A stretch of DNA of 64,000 bases from Platanthera guangdongensis (taxonomy: Eukaryota > Streptophyta > Magnoliopsida > Asparagales > Orchidaceae). Positions within the stretch are counted from its first letter, which is position 1; every line of letters begins with the position of its first letter. Made by a program: the position numbers and the translations under genes. This document shows positions 20,265 to 32,464 of this stretch, in pieces. The stretch is taken from assembly GCA_039583875.1 (NCBI GenBank), contig CM077157.1:71238346-71302345 (forward strand), written 5' to 3'. The notes under the pieces are model-generated. The model saw nothing but the letters and a program-made list of their open reading frames with translations, did no database searches and had not been told where the DNA came from.

Positions 20265-21773
20265 TCACCTTTGTAAGTCAGTTGAGATATATTGCAATTC
20301 AATTTTATTCTTTTCAACATTATCCCTTAAGAATTGATGCCTAATCTCTATGTGTTTTGTCCTACTATGGAGGACTGGATTTTGAGCTATAGAAATAGCA
20401 CTGATGTTATCACAAAAGATTTTAGACTTCTCTAAGTTGTAACCATAGTCTAGGAGTTGGTTTTGAATCCAAAAGATTTGTGAACAACAACTTCCTGCAG
20501 CCATATATTCAGCTTCAGCAGTTGCAGTTGACACAGAAGTTTGTTTCTTACAAAACCAAGAGACAAGTCTGTCACCAAGGAACTGACAAGTTCCACTGGT
20601 GCTTTTTCTGTCAATTCTGCATCCAACATAATCAGCATCAGAAAATCCAGTTAAATCAAATGCTGAATCTTTTGGATACCAGAGACATAGATTTAGACAA
20701 CTCTTAATATACCTGAGAATCCTCTTTACTAATGTTAGATGTGACTCTCTAGGGCTTACTTGGAACCTAGCACATATACATGTAGCAAACATTATATCTG
20801 GTCTACTAGCTGTAAGGTACAGTAAAGAGCCAATCATTGCTCTATATGTTGTCTGATCAACAGGTTTCCCATGTTCATCAGCATCCAATACAGCATTGGT
20901 AGGCATAGGTGTTTTCATACAAAATGCTTCAGACATGCCAAATTTCTTAACCAATTCATTTGCATACTTGGTTTGAGAAATAAAGATGCCTTCAGCATGC
21001 TGTTTGACTTGCAATTCTAGGAAGAAGGATAGCTCACCCATGCTACTCATTTCAAATTTAGAATGCATTAGATTGGAAAACCTTCTGCACAATTTTAAAT
21101 CAGTAGAACCAAAAATAATATCGTCTACATAAATCTGTACTAGTAGGGTATGAGATTTATGAGTTCTAATGAAAAGAGTTTGGTCTACTCTACCCCTTAT
21201 AAATCCATTTTCCAAAAGAAAGCATGCTAGGGTCTCATACCATGCTCTAGGAGCTTGCTTGAGACCATATAATGCTTTGTTCAATCTAAAAACATAATCG
21301 GGATAAGTTGGAGAGATAAAACCTGGAGGTTGTCTGACATATATTTCTTCTTTGATGTCTCCATTTAGAAATGCACTTTTGACATCCATCTGATATACCT
21401 TGAATCCTTTATGTGCTGCATAAGCTAAAAAGATTCTGATGGCTTCCAATCTTGCAACTGGTGCAAAAGTCTGGTCATAGTCTATTCCTTCTTCTTGAGA
21501 ATATCCTTGAGCAATTAGCCTTGCCTTGTTCCTTATAATTACTCCTTCATCATCCAGTTTTTTTCTGAACACCCACTTTGTTCCAACAATGAAGTGATCC
21601 TTAAGCTTTGACACTAGTTCCCACACTTTGTTCCTTTCAAATTGATGCAACTCTTCTTGCATTGCAATGATCCAGTGTGGATCTTGTTCTGCATCTTGAA
21701 TGGACTGAGATTCAATTTGAGATATGAAGCAGGTGTGCAACAGGTTTTGGTTGACCTGATTTATGGTTTGCAC
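20265..21773 (-). pseudogene. Unit A reverse transcriptase-RNase H
   Basis: 502-codon open frame. RT begins with the copia [21 protein letters not shown] region (residues about 31-51). The first catalytic aspartate is in [14 protein letters not shown] (about 127-140) and the active site is YVDD at 215-218. RNase H has [19 protein letters not shown] and [20 protein letters not shown]. Unit A stops early (TGA at 20265-20267 where B and C read GGA), removing the last 29 residues. Upstream in the linker are in-frame TAA at 21930 and 21873. RT is the best-preserved domain here, but the unit is defective. Confidence 0.85.
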
Positions 21774-21929
21774 ACCAGCTGAGATGTCTCCAATTATTTG
21801 GGAAATTGGATGATCTCTTGATGTTACTAAATCAACAGGGGGTGTTGATTGTTCACCAACCTGTGTTGTTGTTTACTCTTGTGGTACAACAACTGACTCT
21901 TCAGGTTGTTCTTCAATATGTTGAATACT

Positions 21930-23027
21930 TTATTCATCTTCACTGCTTTCCTCTTTTTGAGTAACCTGTAACTTGTTCAAGTCTTCAACAAGAGAGTGTT
22001 CCTGCAAAGGTTCTATGGTAGAAGAGATTTTCTCCTTGAAAGACATGTTAGATTCATCAAATGATATATGAACAGATTCCTCAATTTTTAGAGATGATTT
22101 ATTATAAACCCTATAAGCCTTGCTGATCATGGAGTATCCCAGAAACACTTCTTCATCAGCTTTAGCTTGAAATTTTGCTAAATATTTCTTGTCATTATTA
22201 TGTATGTAGCAAATACAACCAAAAACTCTAAAATAATCAACTTTAGGTTTCTTGCCTTTGAGTAATTCATAGGGAGTCTTTCCCTTTAGTTTATGTATCA
22301 AACTTTTATTCAGCACATAGTTGGAGGTGTTCACTGCCTCTGCCCAAAAGGATATAGGAAGGTGAGCATCTGACAACAATGTAGTGACAGATTCAATAAG
22401 GGTTCTATTTTTACTTTCAGCTACCCCATTTTGTTGAGGAGTTCTAGGAGCTGAGAAAGTATGCATGATCCCTTCACTCTGACAGAACTCTTGCATAAGA
22501 AGAGAATCAAACTCTGTCCCATGATCACTTCTGATCAGGGCAATGAGAGTATTGAACTCAATCTGTATACATTTGAGAAACTCTGTCAAACACTTAAAGT
22601 TATCAGACTTCTTTCTCAGAAAGAACACCCAAGTGAATCTAGAGAAGTTATCTACAACTATTAAAGTGTAAGATTTCTCTCCTAGGCTTTGTACTGTGAT
22701 GAGTCCAAAAAGATCCATGTGTAACAGATACAATATCATAGGTGAATCACTCTTATTAAGTGACTTAAAACTATTTTTAGTTTGCTTGCCTAATTGACAA
22801 GCCCTGCAGAGTGCTTCCTTCTTGTAGGGGCCAGAAGGTAGTCCTCTAACAAGGTTGTCCTTGGATAGCCTAGCAATAGTTTTAAGGTTTAGGTGTCATA
22901 GTCTCTTATGCCATAAAATATTTGGTGTACAAACAGAATTGAACAGACAAATATCTATATCTGTTGAAAGAAAATCTACTAGATAGATATTACCTTTCCT
23001 TTTACCTGTCAACACAGTTGTGTTGTC
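21930..23027 (-). pseudogene. Unit A integrase
   Basis: The open part 22739-21930 covers the core: HMDLFG (first Asp), [20 protein letters not shown] (second Asp) and [14 protein letters not shown], where the usual ERKN catalytic neighbourhood reads ESKN; the glutamate itself is retained. The zinc-binding N-terminus (WHKRLGH...CRAC in unit C) lies above 22740 in a disrupted frame. It ends at the TAA shared by all three units. Confidence 0.8.
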
Positions 23028-23332
23028 CTATGACTTGATTTTGCATAATGTTTTGCTGAAGGTCACCTGGTAGCCTTCATCACACAGCTGACTGATGCTT
23101 ATTAAGTTGTGCTTCAGTCCTTCCACATAAGCCACCTTCTTGAATGTTACTGATCCAATCTGGACTGCACCATATCCTTTAGTTTGTCCAAAATTTGAAT
23201 CACCAAAGATAACTTTGGGTCGAAGCTTGGCTCTAAAGGATTGAGGTTGTCCTTGTTTCCTGTCATGTGCTTAGAGCACCGACTATCCAAGTACCATTGC
23301 TGGTTAGATGTTGGATAGGTCTTCACCTGCAC
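23028..23332 (-). pseudogene. Unit A protease region
   Basis: Short copia aspartic protease start: QQWYLDSRCSKHMTGNKDNL. The active-site D-S-G is D-S-R here and in unit C, while unit B keeps D-S-G. A frameshift near 23240 follows (GGATTGAGG versus GGATGTGAGG in B and C). An in-frame TAG at 23028-23030, shared by all units, separates it from integrase. Confidence 0.75.
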
Positions 23333-23462
23333 ATAAAATAATTCATTTGTTTTTGACCCAGTTTACCTTGGGCCTAGGTTGATAACATTTAAACTCTGAA
23401 ATAAAAGACATCCCAGGTTGACTCTTATAACCTTCAGGATGATATCTTCTTGGAGGTATAAT

Positions 23463-24164
23463 TCATTCAGTATAAGGGTTAAAGATTTGGGATGAATAAC
23501 CCTTAGGATTGGACTTTGATTTGCCCTTGAAAGAATTTCCAGAGCTCTGACCTCTGTTCGACGATCGTGGGGCTGCGTTCGACGATCTTGGGTCAGATCG
23601 TCGAGCTCCGTTCGACGGTCGACTATGGCAGAGTTCAGGAACTTGAGATCGTCGACCTGAGTTCGACGATTTTGCCTGAGATCGTCGATCTGGGTTCGGC
23701 GATCGTCGATCTCCGTTCGACGATTTCTGCTGGGACTTAGTTTTCTTGGGCGGATCAGAATTTTTCCTAGCCACCTCTACAACTCCCTTTCCTTTGTCAG
23801 AAATGAATTTGATTGAAGTTGTTAGAACTATGAGTTGGCTGGATGATGCACCCAAGCCCAGTGTACTATTAAATCTGGAGTTCACTGTGCTTGTGATGTA
23901 CATCAGCTTGATACTTCTCCCATTAAGGGATTCTTCAAGCTTCTTGACCTCAGATAGCTCACTTTTCAGTGAAGCTATCTGCTCCCTACAGCACTCCAAC
24001 TCCTGAGAGAGTTTGAGGTTTTCTGACTTTAAGATATTATGTTCAGATAAATGATTTCTGAGAGAGATAATTTCTTTCTCAGATTTTAGCAGGTCTAAAC
24101 ATAATGCTCTAAACTCAGATTTAAAGTCCTCTGAATTAAAATCAAATGAACTAATTACCTGATC
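23463..24164 (-). pseudogene. Unit A gag-pol linker: coiled coil plus dyad-coding stretch
   Basis: Open frame 23999-23463 encodes Glu/Lys/Leu/Ser heptads (CREQIASLKSELSEVKKLEE), a short domain with TSTVNSRFNSTLGLGASSSQ and SIKFISDKGKGVVEVARKN, then an Arg/Ser/Asn-rich low-complexity part with repeated RRS. That part is encoded by dyad cluster 3 (23567-23725). Long coiled coils after the zinc knuckle are usual in Sirevirus gag. A TGA ends it at 23463, where B reads on. Confidence 0.75.
23567..23725. repeat. Dyad cluster 3 of unit A, within coding sequence
   Basis: ATCGTCGA-N7-TCGACGAT dyads (spacers GCTCCGT, CCTGAGT, TCTGGGT, TCTCCGT, with one-base arm variants) inside the gag-pol frame, where they encode RRS/DRR repeats. 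Equivalents lie at 34096-34263 and 44627-44794. Confidence 0.85.
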
Positions 24165-25378
24165 TTATTCAGGTTGAGTCTCTGAATCTGACTCTGACTC
24201 TTCTTCATCTGAATTATGTTGTGAGGCATTGATTGCCATCATGCAGAACTCCTTCTCTTCTGCATCATCTTCATCATCACTGGAGCTGGATGAGGCTTCT
24301 GACTCCTCTTCAGTCTCACTGCAGGATTCAGCAACAAACCCCTTTCTTGTGTGTTTGTTTTTGCTTGAGGAGGGTTTGCCATTGCCATTCCTCTTGAAGT
24401 CTTTCTCCTTCTTCTTTCTTTCTTGTCCCTTCTGTCCTTGTTTTTGTTTTCTGGACAGTCAGGAACAATGTGCCCTGGTTTCCTGCAAACAAAGCAGACA
24501 ATTTCCTTATTATTAATTGACTTATCATACCTTGGCTTATCATGCTTCCTTGTATGATCTCCTTCTGAAGTCCTTTCTGGCCATCTTGTAAAATCTTTTG
24601 GCCAACAGACTGAGCAGTTCATCATTGTCTGTGACTTTGTCTTCAGACTGATCTTCAGTTGCCTTGAAGGCTATTGTCTTCTCTTTTCTTGTGGCTGGTG
24701 AGGCAGCCTTCTGTTCTTCTTCTTCTATTCTTAATGAGTAGCTCATAAGATTTGAGCTTACCCAATAGAGCTTCAGTGGTGATCTCATTCAAACTTCTGG
24801 CATCCTTGATTGGCCAGATTCTTAAATCCCAAGTGCTAGGGAAGCACATTAGAATTTTGTCATTAAGTTCAGTTAGTGAGATCTCTTTATCCAAGATCCT
24901 GAGTTCACTGACTATTAGACTGAGCCTGTTGTACATATCTCCAACTGACTCAGCTTCTCCCTTCTTGAAATTCTCATATTGGGATATGAGGTGAGATCTC
25001 CTGTCCTTTCTCTCATCAGCTGAGCCTGAGACTATTTCAGAGAGTTTATCCCAGATTTCCTTTGCTGAATTGCATTCAGCCACCTTTTGAAAGATGTCAT
25101 CAGACATGGTCTGGGCTAAGATGTTCATAGCCTTGGCATCAGCTACCTTCCATTTCTTGATATCAGCATCTGTTCCTGATGGAGGTGGAACAGCATTTGT
25201 ACTTGAGTTCTCTGGCAGGTCTTGGACAAACTGTCAAAACATAGTTAAAAATATCCTCGTCAATAGAATTCATGTATAATCTGATCCTTGCTTTCCAAAG
25301 TGCAAACTTGGATAGATTGCTCACTGGAGGTCTGGTGCTAGCATAATCTTTGTTTTGGGCCATGATTTGTGAAAACAA
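24165..25378 (-). pseudogene. Unit A gag
   Basis: Same protein as unit B gag but broken by at least three indels: an extra G near 25215, a change near 24722-24726 and another near 24545. Fragments include KFALWKARIRLYMNSIDEDI, the UBN2-like helical part AKEIWDKLSEIVSGSADERK and the zinc knuckle CFVCRKPGHIVPDC (CX2CX4HX4C). It ends at TAA 24165-24167, shared by all units. Confidence 0.8.
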
Positions 25379-25475
25379 AATCTAATACTAAACTCAAAAG
25401 AAAACAGATCTAATTAGGAATCTTGGGTTCAGGTGTTAGCCTGTGCAACCACCAAGGTGTGCTATGTTTAACCAA

Positions 25476-25491
25476 CCTCGCTTTGATACCA
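25476..25491 (-). promoter_or_regulatory. Primer-binding site of unit A
   Basis: Minus-strand TGGTATCAAAGCGAGG two bases downstream of the LTR2 end, complementary in type to the 3' end of initiator tRNA-Met as used by most copia elements. Identical PBSs lie at 36014-36029 and 46543-46558. Confidence 0.9.
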
Positions 25492-25493
25492 AT

Positions 25494-27030
25494 TGAAAGT
25501 GCAGCTAGATCTGATATACTCTAGAGGGGGGTGGAATAGAGTATATGGTGCTTGAAAACGTTTTACAACAATTGTTGTAATCTGAGTGAACAAGGAAGCA
25601 ATTGTTAAATCTAATCACAGAATAACCTACAACAGAAAATAATCACAGATCTAAACTAATCACAAAAATAATCACAGACAGAAACAAAAGATAAAGACCA
25701 GCAATCCAGATGACACAAGGAGCTATAGTGGTTCCCCTAAACTTGGGTACATCCACTCTTCTACCACCCTAGGTAGGAATCCACTACAGGATGAGTTGAT
25801 CAGGTGTCCTGGGCACCAATGAGTTTTTGATAAGGTGCTCAAAAACCAAATCAGATTTTTTGATCAGGTGTCTTGCCACCAATGAAGCTTTTCACAAGGT
25901 GCTCAAAAACCAAGCTCAAACTTTTGAAGGGAGTTTGAGAAACCCTTTACAGAGATGGGGATGAGAGAGTGATAGAAGTCTTCTCTTTCTCAAAGCAGCT
26001 GAGAAGACTATGTGGATTTGATGGTGTCAAAGCTCCCCCTGAGTCCTTGAGATGTTCAGGAAAAGAAGCTTTGCTGTAGGGTGATAGACCTTCAGAAGTT
26101 GATCTCCAGCAAATGATGATTTCAGCAACAGCTGAAATGTTAGGTGTCTGGAGTCTTTGAAAGATGTTGGCCTTGAATACTTGAGACAAGAGATCAGAAG
26201 ATTTCAGAAAGTTTGATCTCCTTGAATGTGTGTTCTTCTAAGAATTCTTTGAGACAGAATATTTTTTTTTTCTTGTCTGTGTTCTGAGGATAAGTGATGT
26301 CTCTGAGAGAGATTCAAAAATCTTGTCTTTTATTCTCTGGTACTGAATAGAAAAAACATCCTCTGTCAAGAATAGCCGTTGGCCATGCATTAATTGCATC
26401 CTTAATTGCAAATGTCTTCTGGAGGAAAGTCCAAAGAAACATTACTTGATAATCTCTTGAAACTTGGTCCAGAATAAATGAAAACGGCTAGAAAATCTTC
26501 TGAATTAATTGCTGAATAACTGCTTAAGTGTTCTGAATTTGAATCTTGACAAATCCTTGAAGTCATCAGAAAATCGTCGAACTGAGCTCTGCTATCGTCG
26601 AACTGAGCTCAGCGATATGGATTTATATAGCAACAGAAAACGTCGATCTGAGCTCAAAGATCGTCGAACTGAGCTCAGAGATAGAGATCCAATACTGAGT
26701 CAAGATCGTCGAACTGAGCTCGAAGATCGTCGAATGGAGTTCGACGATTTGTTGAAGTTGAGCTCAGGGATCGTCGAATGGAGTTCGACGATCTGTCGAA
26801 GTTGAGCTAGACGATCGTCGATTGAAGTTCGACGAATCGTCGTGCTGAGCTCGACGATATGACTTAGTCTCAAACTGAAAAATTCTTGATCTTGAGGGCA
26901 GCTTTCAAACCTAAACTTCTAACCCATAGACTCAATTCTAATTGACCTTTAGATCTATACAGGAGGTCAAAAACTGGTTTCCTAGAGACATAGTGATCCT
27001 GACCCAAATTAGTAATAGGGTGTTCCAACA
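25494..27030 (-). repeat. LTR2 (shared by units A and B)
   Basis: 1,537 bp. It serves as 5' LTR for A and 3' LTR for B. The left two thirds share LTR1 states (CTGGGCACC, AAAACCAAATC, CTCCAGCAAAT, GAAAACGGC). The right third shares private states with LTR3 (GTGTTCTGAATT, CAGGGATCG, CGATTGAAGTTC, TTGATCTTGAGG, CCCATAGAC). Confidence 0.9.
26572..26858. repeat. Dyad cluster 1 in LTR2
   Basis: Same palindromic cluster as in LTR1 with intact CpGs at the first half-site (ATCGTCGAACTG). It surrounds the TATA box at about 26622-26629. Confidence 0.85.
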
Positions 27031-27044
27031 ATCTCCCCCTATTT
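27031..27044 (-). promoter_or_regulatory. Polypurine tract of unit B
   Basis: Minus-strand AAATAGGGGGAGAT abutting LTR2. Confidence 0.85.
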
Positions 27045-27375
27045 GGGTTGGGATTACTATTTACAGAATTTAGAAAAAATAAATAACAACAACAAGCAAT
27101 AATACAGAAAAATAATAAGCAGGTACATGCAGAACCACAGATATATATCATCCCAGATAATAATCAGAAATCAGAGTGATTGTCACCTTACATAATCATT
27201 TCTTCTCCTTGCTCTTAATGAGTTTGATTTCTCTGTTGGGGTTGAGAGCTTCCTTCTTTGATCTTGTATCATCTGCTGCAACTAAAGAGGTTTGCTGTCT
27301 GGGCCTTGGAACTACAGCTTCAGGATGCAGCTCCATGTATCTATCAGAATCAAAGAATTTGCTTGAACCATATCT

Positions 27376-30215
27376 TTACAACTCTTTTTTTCTCTGTTCA
27401 GATAATGTAGTGATGTTGGAGGAGTCTTTGTCTTGCTCTCTAGCTTTCTTAATCTGATCCAGTGCAGCAAGCTCTTTCATCCTTGCAGTCCAAGCAGTTG
27501 GATTGTTTTCAGGATCTTCAAATGGCATTGGTGGCTCATATCTATTTGATGGATTGTCCTGAGGAGGCCTCGAAGAAACTACTTCCTTCAGTTTATAGGG
27601 AAAAGGACCAGAGGTTGTGTCAGATGAGATTTGTCCTTCCCTGGAGTAGGGATGTTGCCTTGAATATCCTTTAGAATAAACCTGGAATTATCTTTGATTG
27701 CCTCTGTAGTTTCCTCTTCTGGATTGTGAGCCCCTGGACTGGCTTCCCCATTGTAGGATCTGACATGAGGCTGATAGGGGGTTGGACTTCTAGCAGAGGG
27801 TTGAGCAGCTGAACTTCCACCTGCACCTGCATCAGGAGGAGGTGGTGGAGGAGGATGAGGATGTTGAAATTGAGAAGATCTTTTTTCATATTTCCTTTTC
27901 TTTTTCATTGCTTTGAGTTGATTCTTTGAATACTGCATCCAGTGCTCAGTTATGGGGCAATCATGAAAAATATAATATGGTATGTCATTGTTGTCCTTGA
28001 CTTTGGCTGGAGTTACTCTCTTCATGGCTTTGCTCCTTGCCTTTCTCTTTCTGGCAATAGTAACAGAAGAATCATCAGAATCTGTCTTGAACTCATCACT
28101 TTCAGAACTTTGCTTATCATAAAGAGCATCAATCTTTTTCATCAAATCTTTCTTGAGCTGGGTTGAAGCAGAAGTAGATACAGAACTGGTAACAGAAGTT
28201 GAAGCAGCAGTAACAACAACAGATACAGAAGGTTCTGGTGCAGTAATAACAGCAGTTGGGCAGCAACAGTTTCACTTTCAGAAACAACAATATCAGCAGC
28301 AGGAATATCATCAGAAAACACAGAAGGCTCAAAATCATGTGCCTCTGTCATAAAGATATCAGCAGAAACTGGAACAACAGTAGCAGCAGTACTGACAGCA
28401 CTAATAGCAACAAATACATCAACACTATCTTCAGCAGGAGGGACAGCAGCATCAGAAACAGCAACCAAGCTTTCAGCAGAAGTAGCAGCAACATATACTG
28501 ATTTAACAAAGGAAGTTATGATGCTGGGGTCACAACAAGAGAAGGGCACAAGGGCCTTGGACAAATCCTCTGATGGCTGGAGTGCAACTGTCTCTGGAAG
28601 ACAACTGAGGTAGGCTGAATCAAATGCTGACAGCAGAGACCTGAGGTCTATTGAAAAGACTGCAACTGGAGCTTGAGGAAGAACAGCAGCAGCAGCAGCA
28701 ACAAAAGCTGAAGAAACAGCAGACACAGCAGGCAAGCTCACTTCATAGGGCATCTCCCCTGCCTAGATTCAGACAAAGCTGGATCAAGGCACACTGCTGA
28801 AGGGGCTGCCTGAGGGAATAAGGAGGAGAGCCTGGCAGAAAGAGCTGCCACTGACTGGAGTAATGGAGCCAAGGAGGTCTCCAAGAGAAGAGATAGCCTG
28901 GGGGCTAGCAATTCATAAATCCTGTCAGCAAGGGCTGGAAGATCTACTTGCTCAGTAGTGACTGGAGCAGAGGTAGAGGATGGAGGAGTAGCTGTTGGTG
29001 ATGGTAGTGGAGAGCTAGTGTATTGGGGAAGAGATGGTTGAGGTGTGAGTAAAGTGGTGATGAAGGACAGTGGGATGGAGATAGATGGTATGAAAGTGGG
29101 TTGATCAATGATCTCTTGCAGAAGGTCTTGGTAAGAGGTTGAGGATGAGGGTAGCTCAGGAGGAGATGATGGTGAGTCATCCATGAAGGAATCATCAATG
29201 AGATTGAATGAGGGAATGGAGGGTGATGAAGTGGCAATATCTGGTTGAGGGTAGGAGTATAATTGATGGAATTGTTCTTCTGTTGTTGGTAGAGTAGGGA
29301 TTGGAGATGGTATTGATGTTGGAGAAGGGCTGAAGATGATGATGGTGGATGAAGTTGGAATGGTGGATGGAATTGGAAGAGATGGAATTGGAGGAGGAAG
29401 AGGAGAGGCAGCAGCAGGCAGGTCATCTGCAGGGGCAGAGACCTGAGGGGAAGTGACTATGACAGTCCTGGTGCCTGAAGGTGTGCTGGAAGAGGGCCTG
29501 CTGTGATTGATGATCTGCCTGTCCCATTTACCAAACAGGGCACAAGACAGTCTCTTGGAAGCATTTATGTGTATCCCAGAAGATACTAGCAATGCAGGGC
29601 ATCTGTTCTGCAGAAAAAGTCCTAAAATCCTTCCAAAATTTACAAAACTCTTATTAATTTTCTTTTTGATTAGGTCAAAGAAGACCTTTCCCCAGTTCAA
29701 ATTCTTCCTGTCCACTATGCTCCTATTAAGCATAGCTGATACCTGGAAATAGTATCATGGGCAGAGTGCTTAGCCAATAGGACCTTTCCAACTACATCAG
29801 TCAGGAATCTATATTCCACAGACAGATTCTTCTTCAACAACTTGCTAGGGTTAGCCTCAGAATGACCCATTCTTGCAAGCAAATCAGCATATTCTTCTCC
29901 AGATAAATCAGCAGAATCTCCACCAGTACTTAACTCAAAAACTTCTGTTAGAATTGCTGGGGTCAAGGGTACCTGTGTGCCAGAGATTGATCCAACAATT
30001 GTGTTTTGATCCTGATTGTGGGCAGTGTAGACCCACTCTTTAATTTCATCAGCAGCAAGTTTAATCCTGGTGGTCATGATTGTAGCAAGTTTCTGCTCTT
30101 TGAACAACTCCAAGATGTCCTGGAAAACCTGATCTGTCGTGCTGAAGGACTCCATGTCAATGTCAAAGCCGGCATCAAATTTCATGGCGGCGAGAACAGC
30201 AACAAAAACAACCAT
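27376..30215 (-). pseudogene. Third ORF of unit B (ORF3), broken
   Basis: The putative first Met is at 30215, eight bases after a strong acceptor-like TTGAATCTTTGCAG (minus strand, ending at 30222), conserved in all units. This suggests translation from a spliced subgenomic RNA. Fragments: to 29715 (N-terminal globular part), 29733-28738 (Ser/Pro-rich), 28753-28142 (Ala/Val-rich, DIPAADIVVSESETVAA) and 28145-27588 (charged, proline run). Breaks are single-base losses near 29720 (CTATGCTCC versus CTATGACTCC) and 28757 (one C fewer), plus a G loss near 28258 shared with A. Confidence 0.6.
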
Positions 30216-30362
30216 AGTTACCTGCAAAGATTCAACAAACAAAACGACCAAGTGCAGAAATGTTTGGAGAGAAAGAAAGTTTTTGCAGAGAAATCGAAAG
30301 CGCAAAAGGAGAACGACGGCGAAAAATGAATTTTATATTAGGGTTCGACGCAGAAATGAAAA

Positions 30363-30627
30363 GATCGTTGAACTCAGTTCGACGATCGGGGCTTCTAATG
30401 GAATCTGAAGAGTCCTCAATATCGTCGATCTCCGTTCGACGATATTGGAGAGCGTCGAGCTCCGTTCGACGATAGTTCAGAGAACAAAATCGTCGAGCGG
30501 CGTTCGACGATCGCTGACCGGAAGAGATAGTTCATACTATCTGAGAGACGCTGAACTCAGGTCGACGATTTCGGAAATCGTCGATCTCCGTTCGACGATC
30601 TGGGGGAAAATCGTCAAGCGCAGTTCA
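30363..30627. repeat. Dyad cluster 2 of unit B
   Basis: Same arrangement as in unit A. The last half-site is ATCGTCAAGC, a CpG-to-CpA type change shared with unit C and not with A. Confidence 0.85.
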
Positions 30628-30712
30628 GAGACCAGAAAAACTCTAGACACTAAAAAAAATCAAGATGTTTGCCTAGTCTTGGTCAATTTTTAAACTTTTA
30701 AAATCTTGGATA

Positions 30713-32308
30713 TTATTTAAGACTTCTTCCATCTAACATTCCTAACTGATTTAGGAAGAAGGTGTGTTTCTTTTCATCCAAGGGGTTGGTGAAAATATCT
30801 CCCCTTTGTAAGTCAGTTGAGATATATTGCAATTCAATTTTATTCTTTTCAACATTATCCCTTAAGAAGTGATGCCTAATCTCTATGTGTTTTGTCCTAC
30901 TATGGAGGACTGGATTTTGAGCTATAGAAATAGCACTGGTGTTATCACAAAAGATTTTAGACTTCTCTAAGTTGTAGCCATAGTCTAGGAGTTGGTTTTG
31001 AATCCACAAGATTTGTGAACAACAACTGCCTGCAGCCATATATTCAGCTTCAGCAGTTGAAGTTGACACAGAAGTTTGTTTCTTACAAAACCAAGAGACA
31101 AGTCTGTCACCAAGGAACTGACAAGTTCCACTGGTGCTTTTTCTGTCAATTCTGCATCCAACATAATCAGCATCAGAAAATCCAGTTAAATCAAATGCTG
31201 AATCTTTTGGATACCAGAGACATAGATTTGGACAACTCTTAACATACCTGAGAATCCTCTTTACTAATGTTAGATGTGACTCTCTAGGGCTTACTTGGAA
31301 CCTAGCACATATACATGTAGCAAACATTATATCTGGTCTACTAGCTGTAAGGTACAGTAAAGAGCCAATCATTGCTCTATATGTTGTCTGATCAACAGGT
31401 TTCCCATGTTCATCAGCATCCAATACAGCATTGGTAGGCATAGGTGTTTTCATACAAAATGCTTCAGACATGCCAAATTTCTTAACCAATTCATTTGCAT
31501 ACTTGGTTTGAGAAATAAAGATGCCTTCAGCATGCTGTTTGACTTGCAATTCTAGGAAGAAGGATAGCTCACCCATGCTACTCATTTCAAATTTAGAATG
31601 CATTAGGTTGGAAAACCTTCTGCACAATTTTGAATCAGTAGAACCAAAAATAATATCGTCTACATAAATCTGTACTAGTAGGGTATGAGACTTATGAGTT
31701 CTAATGAAAAGAGTTTGGTCTACTGTATCCCTTATAAATCCATTTTCCAAAAGAAAGCATGCTAGGGTCTCATACCATGCTCTAGGAGCTTGCTTGAGAC
31801 CATATAATGCTTTGTTCAATCTAAAAACATAATCGGGATAAGTTGGAGAGATAAAACCTGGAGGTTGTCTGACATATATTTCTTCTTTGATGTCTCCATT
31901 TAGAAATACACTTTTGACATCCATCTGATATACCTTGAATCCTTTATGTGCTGCATAAGCTAAAAAGATTCTGATGGCTTCCAATCTTGCAACTGGTGCA
32001 AAAGTCTGGTCATAGTCTATTCCTTCTTCTTGAGAATATCCTTGAGCAATTAGCCTTGCCTTGTTCCTTACAATTACTCCTTCATCATCCAGTTTGTTTC
32101 TGAACACCCACTTTGTTCCAACAATGGAGTGATCCTTAAGCTTTGACACTAGTTCCCACACTTTGTTCCTTTCAAATTGATGCAACTCTTCTTGCATTGC
32201 AATGATCCAGTGTGGATCTTGTTCTGCATCTTGAATGGACTGAGGTTCAATTTGAGATAGGAAGCAGGTGTGCAACAGGTTTTGGTTGACCTGATTTATG
32301 GTTTGCAC
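30713..32308 (-). CDS. Unit B reverse transcriptase-RNase H, open frame
   Basis: 531 codons without a stop, the longest RT-RNase H frame together with C. It copies element RNA into DNA (RT) and degrades the RNA strand (RNase H) in virus-like particles. Visible are [18 protein letters not shown] at residues 215-218, [39 protein letters not shown] and the conserved C-terminal [20 protein letters not shown] region. The Met start is simply the first Met after a stop, since RT is normally part of a polyprotein. In-frame TAAs upstream (about 32408 and 32465) cut it from integrase, so it is unlikely to be made normally. Confidence 0.85.
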   Translation of the reverse strand: MQTINQVNQNLLHTCFLSQIEPQSIQDAEQDPHWIIAMQEELHQFERNKVWELVSKLKDHSIVGTKWVFRNKLDDEGVIVRNKARLIAQGYSQEEGIDYDQTFAPVARLEAIRIFLAYAAHKGFKVYQMDVKSVFLNGDIKEEIYVRQPPGFISPTYPDYVFRLNKALYGLKQAPRAWYETLACFLLENGFIRDTVDQTLFIRTHKSHTLLVQIYVDDIIFGSTDSKLCRRFSNLMHSKFEMSSMGELSFFLELQVKQHAEGIFISQTKYANELVKKFGMSEAFCMKTPMPTNAVLDADEHGKPVDQTTYRAMIGSLLYLTASRPDIMFATCICARFQVSPRESHLTLVKRILRYVKSCPNLCLWYPKDSAFDLTGFSDADYVGCRIDRKSTSGTCQFLGDRLVSWFCKKQTSVSTSTAEAEYMAAGSCCSQILWIQNQLLDYGYNLEKSKIFCDNTSAISIAQNPVLHSRTKHIEIRHHFLRDNVEKNKIELQYISTDLQRGDIFTNPLDEKKHTFFLNQLGMLDGRSLK

Positions 32309-32464
32309 ACCAGCTGAGATGTCTCCAATTATTTGGGAAATTGGATGATCTCTTGATGTTACTAAATCAACAGGGGGTGTTGATTGTTCACCAACCTGTG
32401 TTGTTGTTTACTCTTGTGGTACAACAACTGGCTCTTCAGGTTGTTCTTCAATATGTTGAATACT

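Noticed and set aside
24229..24516. Plus-strand Ser/Leu-rich frames opposite gag in each unit
   Set aside because: Antisense shadows of the acidic/basic gag tail; codon positions match the minus-strand gene.
28153..28501. Gln/Asn-rich plus-strand frames opposite ORF3
   Set aside because: Antisense of the Ala/Val/Ser-rich ORF3 stretch (CAG/CAA repeats); no independent support.
30215..30305. Hydrophobic N-terminus of ORF3 as an envelope signal peptide
   Set aside because: Most of it (above 30,222) lies upstream of an acceptor-like TTTGCAG and is probably not in the ORF3 mRNA; the rest is too short to argue for a signal peptide.
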